DNA from: Halorubrum laminariae
Lineage (GTDB): Archaea > Halobacteriota > Halobacteria > Halobacteriales > Haloferacaceae
NCBI RefSeq assembly: GCF_024494655.1
Contig: NZ_JANHDL010000004.1
Location: 238,166 to 302,165 of the forward strand
Direction of reading: 5' to 3'
Length of the DNA stretch: 64,000 bases
In this document: piece by piece, positions 43,154 through 51,567 of the stretch
How the letters are laid out: each line of letters begins with the position of its first letter
Position numbering within the stretch: position 1 is the first letter of the stretch
Position numbers and translations under genes: made by a program
The notes under the pieces: generated by a model
Database searches by the model: none
What the model saw: the letters and a program-made list of their open reading frames with translations, nothing else
What the model was told of the DNA's origin: nothing

Positions 43154-43222
43154 TGTGTGTTGGTGAGGTGTCTCTTGTCAATCTGTTCGGAGTGGCCGTT
43201 GTAACGATTGACAAGAATCGAT

Positions 43223-44014
43223 TTAGCGCCAGTCGCTTAGCATCGCCTGTTCTCGAACGGTCTCGACGGGACAGGCGAAGACCCACTTGTATCGGTCGCG
43301 GATCGCTTTGTAGTCGCGGTTGGATGCCTGCTTCGGAATTGACCAGCCGAGACACTGCCACCCCTTCGTCCGGAGTGCCTTGATCATCGAGCCCTCGAAG
43401 TCTGCTCGGACGAACGTTATCAGGTACTCAACCGAGTCTGGACATGCTTCGGAGTCGACGAACGTCTCCTGGCTGGCCGCGAGCGAGCAGCTGGCTAGGT
43501 TGGCCATCTTGACCCCGATACAGATCCGATTCGCTTCTGCGAACTTGTCGCCCTCGAGGACGACGGACTCGCCGACGTCGCCTTCAGAGATGTCTTCAAA
43601 GAGGTCGCGAGCTTGGTACTCCATCTCTGGTGGGAGCTTTTCGAAGTCCGACTCCGTGTACGGTTGTGGCATCAACTCACCGTCTGTATCGAAGTGGAGC
43701 TTTTTGAGCGAGAACGGCGGGTACCTCCACGTAATCGCGCCGGTCAAATTGTTCTGATAAAATAGCCCGTGGTGGGTGAAATTGGCGTTATGAAGGTCGC
43801 TTCCGCCCATGTAGCCGTGGTGTTCATCGTAGATGTCTACGGCCCACTGCTGCGGGATCGACTCAACGTGGACGTGATTCGAGAAGGGCAACCCCAGTGG
43901 GGCGGTGAAGGGGTCTTGTTGGCGATTCCGGTGGATTGGGCAGGCACAGTCACCGTCGTGTGGTTGGTGCTGGAAAGCCTGCGGCTGGACAGCCACTGAT
44001 GATTCTGAAGACAT
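43223..44014 (-). CDS. Hypothetical protein with cysteine/histidine-rich N-terminus
   Basis: A 263-aa protein. Residues 17-30 read HDGDCACPIHRN, a possible metal site; then HVHVESIPQQWAVDIYDEHHGYMGG and HHGLFYQNN. The C-terminal half is alpha/beta with aromatic pairs (KGWQCLGWSIP, YKWVFACPV). No enzyme family recognised. Ten nt separate it from the next upstream gene in an operon-like run. Confidence 0.5.
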   Translation of the reverse strand: MSSESSVAVQPQAFQHQPHDGDCACPIHRNRQQDPFTAPLGLPFSNHVHVESIPQQWAVDIYDEHHGYMGGSDLHNANFTHHGLFYQNNLTGAITWRYPPFSLKKLHFDTDGELMPQPYTESDFEKLPPEMEYQARDLFEDISEGDVGESVVLEGDKFAEANRICIGVKMANLASCSLAASQETFVDSEACPDSVEYLITFVRADFEGSMIKALRTKGWQCLGWSIPKQASNRDYKAIRDRYKWVFACPVETVREQAMLSDWR

Positions 44015-44023
44015 GTCTGAGTG

Positions 44024-44458
44024 TTACGCGGTGGTCTGTTCTTTCGACGAGTCTGGCTGGGGGCGCTCGGGCGTCACCCAGAACTGGTTGGTGTTCACCA
44101 CGAGGTAGTTAGACGAGTCTTCGATCGGAATGAAGGTCACCTCTTCCCAGTCCTCTGCGTTCTTTGGAAGCTGGCTGGGTCCGATTCGCCCAAAGGCTTT
44201 CTCCTCAACGAACATCCGGAGTTCCGTCCCGCAGTTCTCACAGGTGTGTGCGGCGGAGTTTCGCCCTCGGTTGTTCGTCCAGATCACGTCGCGGTCCTCG
44301 TAGAAGCCGTCCGTGACGTCGGGGTCGATCCCACTACCGCATTCGGGGCACTTTGCGAACTCGCGGAGGACACACGACGCGGTCGACGGTTCGATACCAT
44401 CTCGTGGACCACGCATCGCCATTGCTCTGGTGTTCCAGCCGATTTCTTTCTGAATCAC
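44024..44458 (-). CDS. Zinc-ribbon protein
   Basis: A 144-aa protein from GTG 44458, preferred because an element CAAAAAC (44485-44491) lies 26 nt upstream, as expected for a leaderless start. Four cysteines CPEC...CENC (residues about 38-75) make a zinc ribbon, followed by a beta region. A similar architecture is seen in the acidic protein at 54060. Function unknown; possibly nucleic-acid binding. Confidence 0.5.
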   Translation of the reverse strand: MIQKEIGWNTRAMAMRGPRDGIEPSTASCVLREFAKCPECGSGIDPDVTDGFYEDRDVIWTNNRGRNSAAHTCENCGTELRMFVEEKAFGRIGPSQLPKNAEDWEEVTFIPIEDSSNYLVVNTNQFWVTPERPQPDSSKEQTTA

Positions 44459-44495
44459 TCTAATCCCTCACCCCTCATGGGATTCAAAAACACCT

Positions 44496-45041
44496 CTACT
44501 CGGAGCTGATCGTCCAGATCTTCCAGCCGTTTCCATCCTTGATCAGCACAACCGTCTTGGTGGGCCGGCGGCGGCGGCCGTTCTCGATCAAATCAAGGAC
44601 CACTTCGACTTCGGCCATACCGGACACGGTTGCGACTTGTGGGGTTGTCCCGTTCTCGTATCGCTCAATTTCCTCTTGTATGACTACATTTTCTCCTTCA
44701 GTCTCGTCTTGATACTCTCGGAGGTCTTCTAGTTCTTCTGCGACTTCTGATTCATTTAAGAAGAACTCTTCTTCCTCCAATTCAGCCCCCGTGTTCGTGA
44801 CGCTAATGAGGCTATGCTCATTGATTTGCGTTCTCTTGGCGTCTTGGGCGGTGATCTCTCTGATCTGGCTTTCGGGGTGGATGTGTGAATTGGCGGTCTC
44901 TACGTCGAGAGCGAATTGTGCCTCGTAGAATTCAGTAACCACCTCCTCTGGAGTCATCCCGATGAGGGGGATCCTATTGAGACAGCCCGATAACCCACCG
45001 ATGACTATAACCGAGGTTGAGAGCAGCTCTCGTCGTCGCAT
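44496..45041 (-). CDS. Secreted lipoprotein (NTF2-like fold suspected)
   Basis: A 181-aa protein. MRRRELLSTSVIVIGGLSGC is a twin-arginine-like signal with a lipobox ending in Cys20. The mature part (EEVVTEFYEAQFALDVETANSHIHPES) resembles DUF4878/NTF2-like lipoproteins, with later beta strands and a final WKIWTIS. Likely anchored at the outer face of the membrane. Genes 42761 to 45041 run leftward, possibly as one unit. Function unknown. Confidence 0.65.
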   Translation of the reverse strand: MRRRELLSTSVIVIGGLSGCLNRIPLIGMTPEEVVTEFYEAQFALDVETANSHIHPESQIREITAQDAKRTQINEHSLISVTNTGAELEEEEFFLNESEVAEELEDLREYQDETEGENVVIQEEIERYENGTTPQVATVSGMAEVEVVLDLIENGRRRRPTKTVVLIKDGNGWKIWTISSE

Positions 45042-45103
45042 ACCCTCTGTCCACCGGCCACCTACATATCTGTTTCCGTGTCTGACGTGTTCTCCCGGTG
45101 AAC

Positions 45104-45113
45104 TTTATATAGG
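45104..45113 (+). promoter_or_regulatory. TATA box of tbp
   Basis: TTTATATAGG, ending about 25 nt before ATG 45139: an ordinary haloarchaeal TATA box, in contrast to the FTSDRR boxes. Confidence 0.6.
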
Positions 45114-45138
45114 ATCACCATCTTATCTTTCGATATCG

Positions 45139-45699
45139 ATGGACACGCAATTGATGGAGACGGTCTCAACGGAGAACGTTGTGGCGTCGACGACGGTTGG
45201 GCAGGAGCTTGATCTCAACGCTGTTTCGCAGGACCTCCTCGGTGTTGAATACGATACCTCTGAGTTCCCCGGCGTCGTGTATCGGACTCAGCAGCCGAAG
45301 GCGGCTTCTCTCATCTTCCGCTCGGGAAAGATCATCTGTACTGGGGCAAAGAACGTCGACGCTGCTCAGGAATCGCTTGAGAGCCTGTTCGATGAGTTTC
45401 GCGACCTCGGGATCGATGTTGACGACCCTGACGTGGCTGTCGTGAATGTGGTCTCTTGTGCTGACTTGGGTTCGCCCATCAACCTGAGCGCCGCAGCGAT
45501 CGGGTTGGGGTTAGAGGCTGTTGAATACGAGCCTGAGCAGTTCCCCGGCCTCGTGTATCGCCTCTCTGAGCCCGATGTTGTGGTTCTCCTGTTCAGTTCG
45601 GGCAAAGTTGTCATTACTGGCGCGACGGATGTGTCGACTCCGCCGAAGGCACTCGAAGCGGCGCACGGTAAACTGGATTCCCTCGGGCTCTTAGCGTAG
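45139..45699 (+). CDS. tbp: TATA-binding protein (TBP) paralogue
   Basis: A 186-aa protein with two pseudo-symmetric repeats: FPGVVYRTQQPKAASLIFRSGKIICTGAK and FPGLVYRLSEPDVVVLLFSSGKVVITGAT, the saddle strands with the DNA-bending Phe residues still present in both halves. The protein has an acidic linker. TBP recruits TFB and RNA polymerase at promoters; haloarchaeal plasmids often carry extra copies. ATG 45139 is chosen with TATA at leaderless distance. Its presence beside genes with a non-TATA promoter box raises the possibility of promoter-specific recognition (inference). Confidence 0.93.
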   Translation: MDTQLMETVSTENVVASTTVGQELDLNAVSQDLLGVEYDTSEFPGVVYRTQQPKAASLIFRSGKIICTGAKNVDAAQESLESLFDEFRDLGIDVDDPDVAVVNVVSCADLGSPINLSAAAIGLGLEAVEYEPEQFPGLVYRLSEPDVVVLLFSSGKVVITGATDVSTPPKALEAAHGKLDSLGLLA

Positions 45700-45770
45700 G
45701 TCTGGTTCTGCGAGTGCCGACCACGGCCTCATCCCCGTGCCTGAGTGGGCTAGTGGTGGGCCCGGTCGAG

Positions 45771-46625
45771 TTACGCCGGGGCTGAGCTGTTCGTGTCTGT
45801 CTCGGTATCAACTGGGAGCGGGTCGGCGTTGTAGGTCTGAAGGTGGTTCCGAAGGCGGGCGTATGGCCCGTCGTTCGTTCGCGTCGACGCCGGGAATCGG
45901 TTCTTTGGCGTTTCGAGCGGATCGCCGTTGTTGTCTTCCCAGTTTTCGATCGTCCACTCATGGACGTCCAGGTCCTCGCCGGCCTCGTAGACGCCGATGA
46001 CTACGGGGACATCGTGATTGTTCGCTCGGTAGGCCAACTTGACACGCTCGTCGCTCGCGTCGAATCTGTGCCATCCGCCGACGTTGTCTGGGGGGCTGTT
46101 CTGGAACTTCCGTATCTGTAGCTCCCCCTCAGCGAGCGCAGCTGCATCATCCCACATGGAGCGGATGTCGCTGACGTAGTTCTCCTCGATCTCGACGAGG
46201 ACCTCGGCGTCGATGTTGTCCCGAGCCCACGCGAGGACGGTGCGTGCCTTCTGCTCTTTCGTCTCGCCGTCGCCTTCGAGTCGGCCGAAGTTGATCTCGT
46301 GAGACGAGAGCCCGAACGCGCATTCGCCCCAGTATCCGGGATCGCCGTCGACGTCTTCGTTGTACTCCGGTGCCCACCCGTGGAGAGATCGCCTGATCTC
46401 CGTGTGGTGAGTGAATCCCGTCCGGTTCCCGCCCGCGTTCAAGACTCTCTTCGCGAGGCCGATTAGGTATTCACGGGGGGTGTCGGGGGCAGACTCGGGG
46501 TAGTCGACATCGACGAAGTACGGGAGCTCGTACTCGCTCTGAATGTAACTCTCGAAGCCAGCCTCCAGTATACTCTCCTCGAGGAATTGTGCTTCACAGT
46601 TTGCGCTGTCGTTGTTGGGATCCAT
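45771..46625 (-). CDS. Hypothetical protein
   Basis: A 284-aa acidic protein. N-terminal helices, then RTGFTHHTEIRRSLHGWAPEYN, EINFGRLEGDGETKEQKARTVLAWARDNID and a C-terminal beta-rich region (VVIGVYEAGEDLDVHEWTIENWED). No catalytic motif recognised. CTAAAAAC at 46653-46660 is 27 nt before the ATG, suggesting a leaderless transcript. Divergent from the gene at 46774, convergent with tbp. Confidence 0.5.
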   Translation of the reverse strand: MDPNNDSANCEAQFLEESILEAGFESYIQSEYELPYFVDVDYPESAPDTPREYLIGLAKRVLNAGGNRTGFTHHTEIRRSLHGWAPEYNEDVDGDPGYWGECAFGLSSHEINFGRLEGDGETKEQKARTVLAWARDNIDAEVLVEIEENYVSDIRSMWDDAAALAEGELQIRKFQNSPPDNVGGWHRFDASDERVKLAYRANNHDVPVVIGVYEAGEDLDVHEWTIENWEDNNGDPLETPKNRFPASTRTNDGPYARLRNHLQTYNADPLPVDTETDTNSSAPA

Positions 46626-46773
46626 CTCTAAACCTCCACCTCCAATCGGGTTCTAAAAACTCCTCTCGGTCTCTCTCACGACGGATGTTGAAACGCGGTA
46701 ATGCTGTTCCAAAGCGGTGTGGATCGGCGGATCTGGGGGAAGACATAAGACAACTGACTGTGAGCGTTCTTAT

Positions 46774-47214
46774 ATGGCGCAGCGGTCATCGTCCGGTGGC
46801 GACAGCCGCGGACCAAGCGGGATGAGCCTCTTACGGGATGCTGCCGTAAACTGGGGCTGGACGATCGCACGGACTCACCGCGACGACATCGGGGTGTTCG
46901 CGCTCAAACTCCACACGGGCGAGGAGTACGTCTACGGCATCACCAAGGATATGCCGTATCAGGGGTGTGCCTCGTTCCCGAAAAAAGTCGCCAGTCGAGC
47001 GTCGGACAACGGCTGCCCGGTGATCGTATTCTTCGGTGAGAAACCGCGGCTGGGGAACTCGTACGTCTTTGACTCAGATACGGTCCTCCGTGACGGCTAC
47101 CCGAACATGGAGTGTACCTCTCCGACGCGACGAAAACTGTGGCATGACATCCCTCTAGAGAAGGGGGTTCTTCTCGGGGATTACATCAGCGGCCGGGAGA
47201 CGGTCCTTCCGTAA
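46774..47214 (+). CDS. Hypothetical protein
   Basis: A 146-aa protein. MAQRSSSGGDSRGPSG tail, then LRDAAVNWGWTIARTHRDDIGVFALKLHTGEEYVYG and PVIVFFGEKPRLGNSYVFD, an alpha/beta pattern without a clear motif. ATG 46774 is used because ACATAAG ends 24 nt upstream (46744-46749); a later ATG at 46822 is possible. A nuclease- or Holliday-resolvase-like fold cannot be ruled out but is not supported by a catalytic signature. Confidence 0.5.
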   Translation: MAQRSSSGGDSRGPSGMSLLRDAAVNWGWTIARTHRDDIGVFALKLHTGEEYVYGITKDMPYQGCASFPKKVASRASDNGCPVIVFFGEKPRLGNSYVFDSDTVLRDGYPNMECTSPTRRKLWHDIPLEKGVLLGDYISGRETVLP

Positions 47215-47307
47215 CCCTCCGTCACTGTGAGTTTCACTTCATACACCCCGCCGGATCTGTCGCGTGTGCTTGCCCTGGAGCGGGGTCCGGTATGTCGTGT
47301 CTGAGGG

Positions 47308-47763
47308 TTACGCTTCTTGAGACGGGGATTCAGCAATTCCCCAGTCCCACTCGGACTCTGATTCGGTTGCCTGAGCGTCTCGGTCCTTCTTGATCTGGTC
47401 GTAGATCATGTTTCCGTACAGCGTTTGGAGCGCGTAGTAGCAGTCGTGATCGAACCGTTCGTTGAGGGTGATCGACTCGAGGAACTCCTCATCGCCGCCG
47501 TGGGCGGGGATATTCCCGTCCTCGTGTATCCCGATCAGGTCGGATAGGTGGGACAGCACCGTTGGAAGGGACATGCCCATCCCCGTCCCGACGACTTCGT
47601 ACACGCCGATGTGGTACGATGCTTCTTCCAAGTCTTCGACACCCAACCGCTCTCCGATGCCGATCGTTATCTCGGCGAGTTTCCGTAACCGTTCGCGCGG
47701 GTCGTCGGTCTCGGTTGCGTTCTGGATCTGTTCGTCTTCTTCTGGGGTGAGTGCGAGGGTCAT
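47308..47763 (-). CDS. Hypothetical helical protein
   Basis: A 151-aa protein of predicted helices: LTPEEDEQIQNATETDDPRERLRKLAEI, DLEEASYHIGVYEVVGTGMGMSLPTVLSHLSDL, and a C-terminal helix (CYYALQTLYGNMIYDQIKKDRD). The start codon overlaps the stop of the HhH gene (ATGA at 47760-47763), so the two are translationally coupled. Function unknown. Confidence 0.55.
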   Translation of the reverse strand: MTLALTPEEDEQIQNATETDDPRERLRKLAEITIGIGERLGVEDLEEASYHIGVYEVVGTGMGMSLPTVLSHLSDLIGIHEDGNIPAHGGDEEFLESITLNERFDHDCYYALQTLYGNMIYDQIKKDRDAQATESESEWDWGIAESPSQEA

Positions 47764-48605
47764 TTGCTCTGGTCCGTAGTGGTGAGGTCGTCTTCGATGG
47801 TCTCTGTGAGTAGTTTACTGACGGCTTTGCTGTGGTGGTGATTGATGGGGCTGTTTTCGGACTGGATGTGTTCTCGCAGTTGCTCACGCGAGGTGACGCC
47901 GAGGAGAATCAGGTCGCGACTCTTCGCCGGGCCGATTCCCTTGATCTCCTGTAGTTCACTTTTCGTCTCGCCCATCTCAGATACCGGCCGTGGAAGCGAC
48001 TCTAACGTGCTCACGGCGATCTCATAGGCCATCGTTTTACTGACGCCTTTCGCGATCGTGGTCGACTCTGTGTCCAGTTCTCTGTATGAGATGGTGTGCG
48101 GGCGTCGGGTGTGGCTGTAGTGAGTGATGATTTCCGTTTCCTCACAGAAGAGCTCGGCCCGTCCGAGTCCGAATTCCCACTTCGCTAAGCCGATTGGTTG
48201 CTCTTTGGGCAGCGAGACGGCATCCCACTCGCCGACGCCGGTCGGAAACGTGGGTGGCCCGGTGAACGGCTCGATGCCGGGGTACCGCTCCATCCGCTCT
48301 TTTGCTCGATCGCAGATCCAATCGAAGTTTGACGGGTCGTGTTGGCTGATGGTCTGGGTGTTGAGCAGATGGCGATACTTGTCGTAACATCGCTTCACGA
48401 GGGTGATGTCTCCATCACTTCGCTGGCGAGCGACGAGCTGCTCGAATGAACACGCGATATGGGTACTCCCCTTTCGCCAGTATTCGAGGATGTTCCCCGG
48501 TTTCGTCGTCCGGCTGGTCCATCCAGATACGGTCTCTGGTAGAGTACACTCGGGGATGTCGGATTGTGGCTGTTGCTCTTCGGCTGGGTTCTCTGTGTCG
48601 ATCAT
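47760..48605 (-). CDS. Helix-hairpin-helix domain protein
   Basis: A 281-aa protein. The C-terminal quarter has a helix-hairpin-helix element (ELQEIKGIGPAKSRDLILLGVTSREQL) like those of ERCC4/XPF or RuvA-type DNA-binding modules; the upstream body (residues 20-190) is unrecognised and has no nuclease motif such as ERKxxxD. Probably binds DNA or branched substrates. First gene of a coupled pair with 47308. Confidence 0.6.
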   Translation of the reverse strand: MIDTENPAEEQQPQSDIPECTLPETVSGWTSRTTKPGNILEYWRKGSTHIACSFEQLVARQRSDGDITLVKRCYDKYRHLLNTQTISQHDPSNFDWICDRAKERMERYPGIEPFTGPPTFPTGVGEWDAVSLPKEQPIGLAKWEFGLGRAELFCEETEIITHYSHTRRPHTISYRELDTESTTIAKGVSKTMAYEIAVSTLESLPRPVSEMGETKSELQEIKGIGPAKSRDLILLGVTSREQLREHIQSENSPINHHHSKAVSKLLTETIEDDLTTTDQSK

Positions 48606-48739
48606 GTGAGCTGAGTCGCTATACTGGTTGGTCCGGCTCTAGTCTATTGGCTGGGGAGAAGTTACGGTCAGTTACCACAGAACCAATATCCTAAGCGTCC
48701 ACCCCTCTCGCGGGCTAAAAACAACTTCCGACGTGTCCG

Positions 48740-49111
48740 TCACGCGGTGATATCGTGCGGTTCGTAGATGATGACCTTGACCGGCGTCTCTAGGGTAACC
48801 GTGTCGTTGTAGTAGCGATTCAGGGTGAGTAGTAATTCCGGGATGGTCGATAGTCCGTATTCGGCTCCGTGTGCTCTGATGGGGCCGAAGGCGCACATGG
48901 TGAGTAGCATCTCACAGTGGACCACCGTTGCGGTGCCGAACGGTTCCCCGTTAGCATCCTGTAACACGAGGTCGCTTCCCGCGCTGATCTCCTTTTCGTC
49001 GTCGTAGCGTATTGTCGCCGCGAGTGTCTTGTCTTCGTGGGCAGTTCTCGCCGTCTCTTGTGGGCCAGTCCCGTATTTTAAGCCGACTGGTCCGGATGGT
49101 TTCGTACTCAT
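48740..49111 (-). CDS. Hypothetical protein with ASCH/PUA-like features
   Basis: A 123-aa protein from ATG 49111; the longer upstream frame is discarded because this ATG overlaps the stop of the upstream thioredoxin-fold gene (ATGA at 49108-49111). Beta-strand pattern EISAGSDLVLQDANGEPFGTATVV resembles small RNA-binding ASCH/PUA domains. Translational coupling implies co-expression with the DsbA-like lipoprotein, although no functional link is obvious. Confidence 0.5.
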   Translation of the reverse strand: MSTKPSGPVGLKYGTGPQETARTAHEDKTLAATIRYDDEKEISAGSDLVLQDANGEPFGTATVVHCEMLLTMCAFGPIRAHGAEYGLSTIPELLLTLNRYYNDTVTLETPVKVIIYEPHDITA

Positions 49112-49794
49112 TTGCGTCCACTGCTGTTTTCGAGTGCCTTCTCGATCGCCGCCGATATCTTCCCTTCTGACCGGTTCACCGGGTTGATATCTGATAGTCT
49201 CTGCCCATCTATAAGAAGTGCGGGGACGGCATCGATTTCGAGACTGTGAGCGTATCGTCTGTCCGCTTCCGTGTCGGATTCGTATGTTTTCCAACTCCCA
49301 TGGGCGATCGCAGTACATGGATCCACACCCGCGGCGCTTGCGGCGTCGCCAACGCCTTGCCATGTCGGCTGGTCAGAACTGAATAGTTCTGCTGCCGTCT
49401 CGATATAGCTCCGGTAGCCGTCCTGTCCGGCCTCGGCATGGATGTAGCGAGCGACACTCGCGAGTTGGTGTGCCCAGTCTGGGTCGCCGGGCACGGGTAG
49501 GTCGTAAAACTCGATCCGAGCTGTGCCTGTATCCACATAGTCGTCGAGAATCGCGCTGAGGGCGTGTGTGGTGAACGCCCACGTCGGTCTGTTCGAGAGG
49601 TCGTGGAACACCTCAACGCTTACTGGGGCGCTCTGCTGTCCGATGTGGGGCTGTCTTGTATGGGGGGTGGTCGTTGGTTCGTCGACGGCGCAGTCGTAGG
49701 CGGTCTCAACAAGGACCCCTTCGGTACACCCACTAAGGCTCACAGCGGAGCCGGCGGCAAGTGTGCCGAGGAAGGCTCGGCGCGAACTTCTCAT
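49108..49794 (-). CDS. DsbA-like thioredoxin-fold lipoprotein lacking the CXXC pair
   Basis: A 228-aa protein. Twin-arginine-like signal SSRRAFLGTLAAG... and lipobox ending in SGC. The mature protein has the DsbA order: beta strand VSVEVFHDL, a helical insertion, then the cis-Pro region DAVPALLIDG. At the expected CXXC site after the strand the sequence is LSNRPTW, so no redox pair is visible. The cis-Pro before the last strand remains. It may act as a chaperone-like or binding domain on the outer face. Family recognition is by fold pattern, not by catalytic residues. Confidence 0.65.
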   Translation of the reverse strand: MRSSRRAFLGTLAAGSAVSLSGCTEGVLVETAYDCAVDEPTTTPHTRQPHIGQQSAPVSVEVFHDLSNRPTWAFTTHALSAILDDYVDTGTARIEFYDLPVPGDPDWAHQLASVARYIHAEAGQDGYRSYIETAAELFSSDQPTWQGVGDAASAAGVDPCTAIAHGSWKTYESDTEADRRYAHSLEIDAVPALLIDGQRLSDINPVNRSEGKISAAIEKALENSSGRK

Positions 49795-49881
49795 TACGTA
49801 CTGTCTCGCTGACCGGGGTAATGACTGCTTCGCTGCTGTCGTCGCGCTCTGCGCTTTCTAGCGGCGTTTCTGATGTGACCC

Positions 49882-50253
49882 TTACGATGGGACGTCTTGG
49901 TCTTCCATTAGCTCAGCGGCGAGCTCGGCGCAGGCTTCGTCGGTCTGCTCTTCAGCTACGGCTGAAACGACGTTGCCTTCATACCGCCACTCGGAGTGGT
50001 CCTCGTTGTATTCGTACCGATCAATGTCGACGCCTTGGAACCCCGAACCGTACACTGCCTCGAAGTAGGTATCCGGTTCATCCGGTCCGCGATCGCCAAC
50101 CTCGTCTCTGGTACTCCAGATACGGCAGAATATGTGGCCTCCCGTGTGGACGACTGCTCCTCGAAACCACCCGTCTGGGGTGTCGATTGGCGATTCGTCT
50201 AGCGGGTCTTCCCAGCCTCGATCCTTCAGCTCGTCAGCGGAGAGTATTGGCAT
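49882..50253 (-). CDS. Hypothetical protein
   Basis: A 123-aa acidic protein (MPILSADELKDRGWEDPL, central HTGGHIFCRIWSTRDEV, and a helical EEQTDEACAELAAELMED tail). A GTTAGAGCCCCGAG segment is 21-26 nt upstream and a GTTTTTAGCCCC element lies further at 50305-50312. No motif. Confidence 0.5.
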   Translation of the reverse strand: MPILSADELKDRGWEDPLDESPIDTPDGWFRGAVVHTGGHIFCRIWSTRDEVGDRGPDEPDTYFEAVYGSGFQGVDIDRYEYNEDHSEWRYEGNVVSAVAEEQTDEACAELAAELMEDQDVPS

Positions 50254-50372
50254 GGTGTTGAATCCTCTCGGGGCTCTAACTACCCCTTACACCCCTTTCT
50301 GGGGCTAAAAACAATCTCCGTCTCCAGATGACACGCGGTGGGTTGAATAGGGCTGCCTGTGTACTACTGTGT

Positions 50373-50480
50373 ATGACTTCAGTAACGTATTGCCCTAACT
50401 GCGGGGAAGATGCCTTGAAAGACGACGGGTCGTACTCGTATGAGTGTGAGGAGTGTGGGTGTTTCTGGGAGATTCGGTGA
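50373..50480 (+). CDS. Micro zinc-ribbon protein, 35 aa
   Basis: ATG 50373 to TGA 50480. MTSVTYCPNCGEDALK and SYECEECGCFWEIR form two CxxC pairs spaced 14 residues apart, a complete minimal zinc ribbon. Such micro-proteins are abundant and expressed in haloarchaea. It is on the plus strand between leftward genes. No clear TATA box is seen. Function unknown. Confidence 0.55.
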   Translation: MTSVTYCPNCGEDALKDDGSYSYECEECGCFWEIR

Positions 50481-50536
50481 TCTGCGATTGAATGAGGTCT
50501 TCTTGTTCTCGTTTCAGATGACTCGACTGTCGTGGT

Positions 50537-51409
50537 TCACTTGAGCGGGCTCGCGAAGTCTACCTTCTCGGTGGTGAACTCTGCGAAGTGGTAGAGGCCG
50601 TTCGTTTGCGTAATGCCCCCTGACAGCGTGAGGTTGACTTTGAATGTGGGGCTGTCAAAGAGCCACCCGATGTTGATGTCGATGTTCTGGCCCGCGGTTT
50701 CGACCTGTTTCGGTGGGCTCCCTTCGTGAGTTAGGAGGTCGTCGATCGCGAGATATGTTGAATCGCCTTCGGAGAGGAAATAGCCGCCCAATTCGTGTGG
50801 GTTGACCGGCGTGAATCGACCACTGTTCGGTTCTGGTGCGATCGCCGCGTTCGCGAACGATGTCGTTTCGATGCCCTTGGTGAGGGGAACGTCCTGAGAG
50901 GGGTTCCGAACAATGATCTTGTCTAACCGGGTTGGGCCTCGGCCACGGTTCGTGATCTCGAGGATGGGCGTCGCTGCTTGGATCCCGTCTACCGGCTGGT
51001 AGTCCATCGATCCTGCGGTGTGAACGTCTGTAAGCCGTACAGCGGGGGCGTACGTCCACTCGGTGCGTTTGAACCGAGTCCCTTCGGTATCTCGGAGTGT
51101 GATTGTGAACTCCTGGTCGTGGCTGTAGGACTGCTCGGCTGTCCCGATTGTTGCTGCTTCGCCTATCTCACAAGTGGCGACGGGATTGTCCTCGGTCACT
51201 TCGTCGACGCCAATCTGCTCGTCTGCCGTCTCGAAGATCACCTCGCTGATCTCTGATGGGGCGGTGATTCTAGCGTTGAGCTGGAGGTCCTCGCTCCAGA
51301 CTCTATCGAATTCGGCGGTGTACTCTTTGGTCTCCCCCGTACACCCTGCGAGAGAGATAAGTGAGGCGCTACTGGATGCGATAAGGAAATTCCGACGACT
51401 CGGTGGCAT
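50537..51409 (-). CDS. Lipoprotein, twin-arginine-like signal
   Basis: A 290-aa protein. MPPSRRNFLIASSSASLISLAGC is a Tat-type lipoprotein signal. The mature protein is beta-rich, with LQLNARITAPSEISEVIFET, a central RGRGPTRLDKIIVRNPS strand region and EFTTEKVDFASPL at the end. ATG 51409 is used, not the TTG at 51421, because CTTAAAC at 51440 then has promoter spacing. Possibly a surface beta-sandwich protein. Confidence 0.6.
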   Translation of the reverse strand: MPPSRRNFLIASSSASLISLAGCTGETKEYTAEFDRVWSEDLQLNARITAPSEISEVIFETADEQIGVDEVTEDNPVATCEIGEAATIGTAEQSYSHDQEFTITLRDTEGTRFKRTEWTYAPAVRLTDVHTAGSMDYQPVDGIQAATPILEITNRGRGPTRLDKIIVRNPSQDVPLTKGIETTSFANAAIAPEPNSGRFTPVNPHELGGYFLSEGDSTYLAIDDLLTHEGSPPKQVETAGQNIDINIGWLFDSPTFKVNLTLSGGITQTNGLYHFAEFTTEKVDFASPLK

Positions 51410-51567
51410 TGGCTTGTACAATCCGTCTCAACGCCCCTGCTTAAACTACTCGCTCACTTTGAGACAATCGGGCCTGATTTGGTGCGGTTGTCTGCTTTCC
51501 ACTATGCGCTGAGAGTCTTCAAATTTTGAATCGCCACAGAGGGGGCGGGTTTGGGGCTGTTGGCTGC

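Noticed and set aside
47211..47311. Inverted repeat GTAACCCTC...GAGGGTTAC as a terminator
   Set aside because: Arms are 83 nt apart, with one including a stop codon region; chance is likely.
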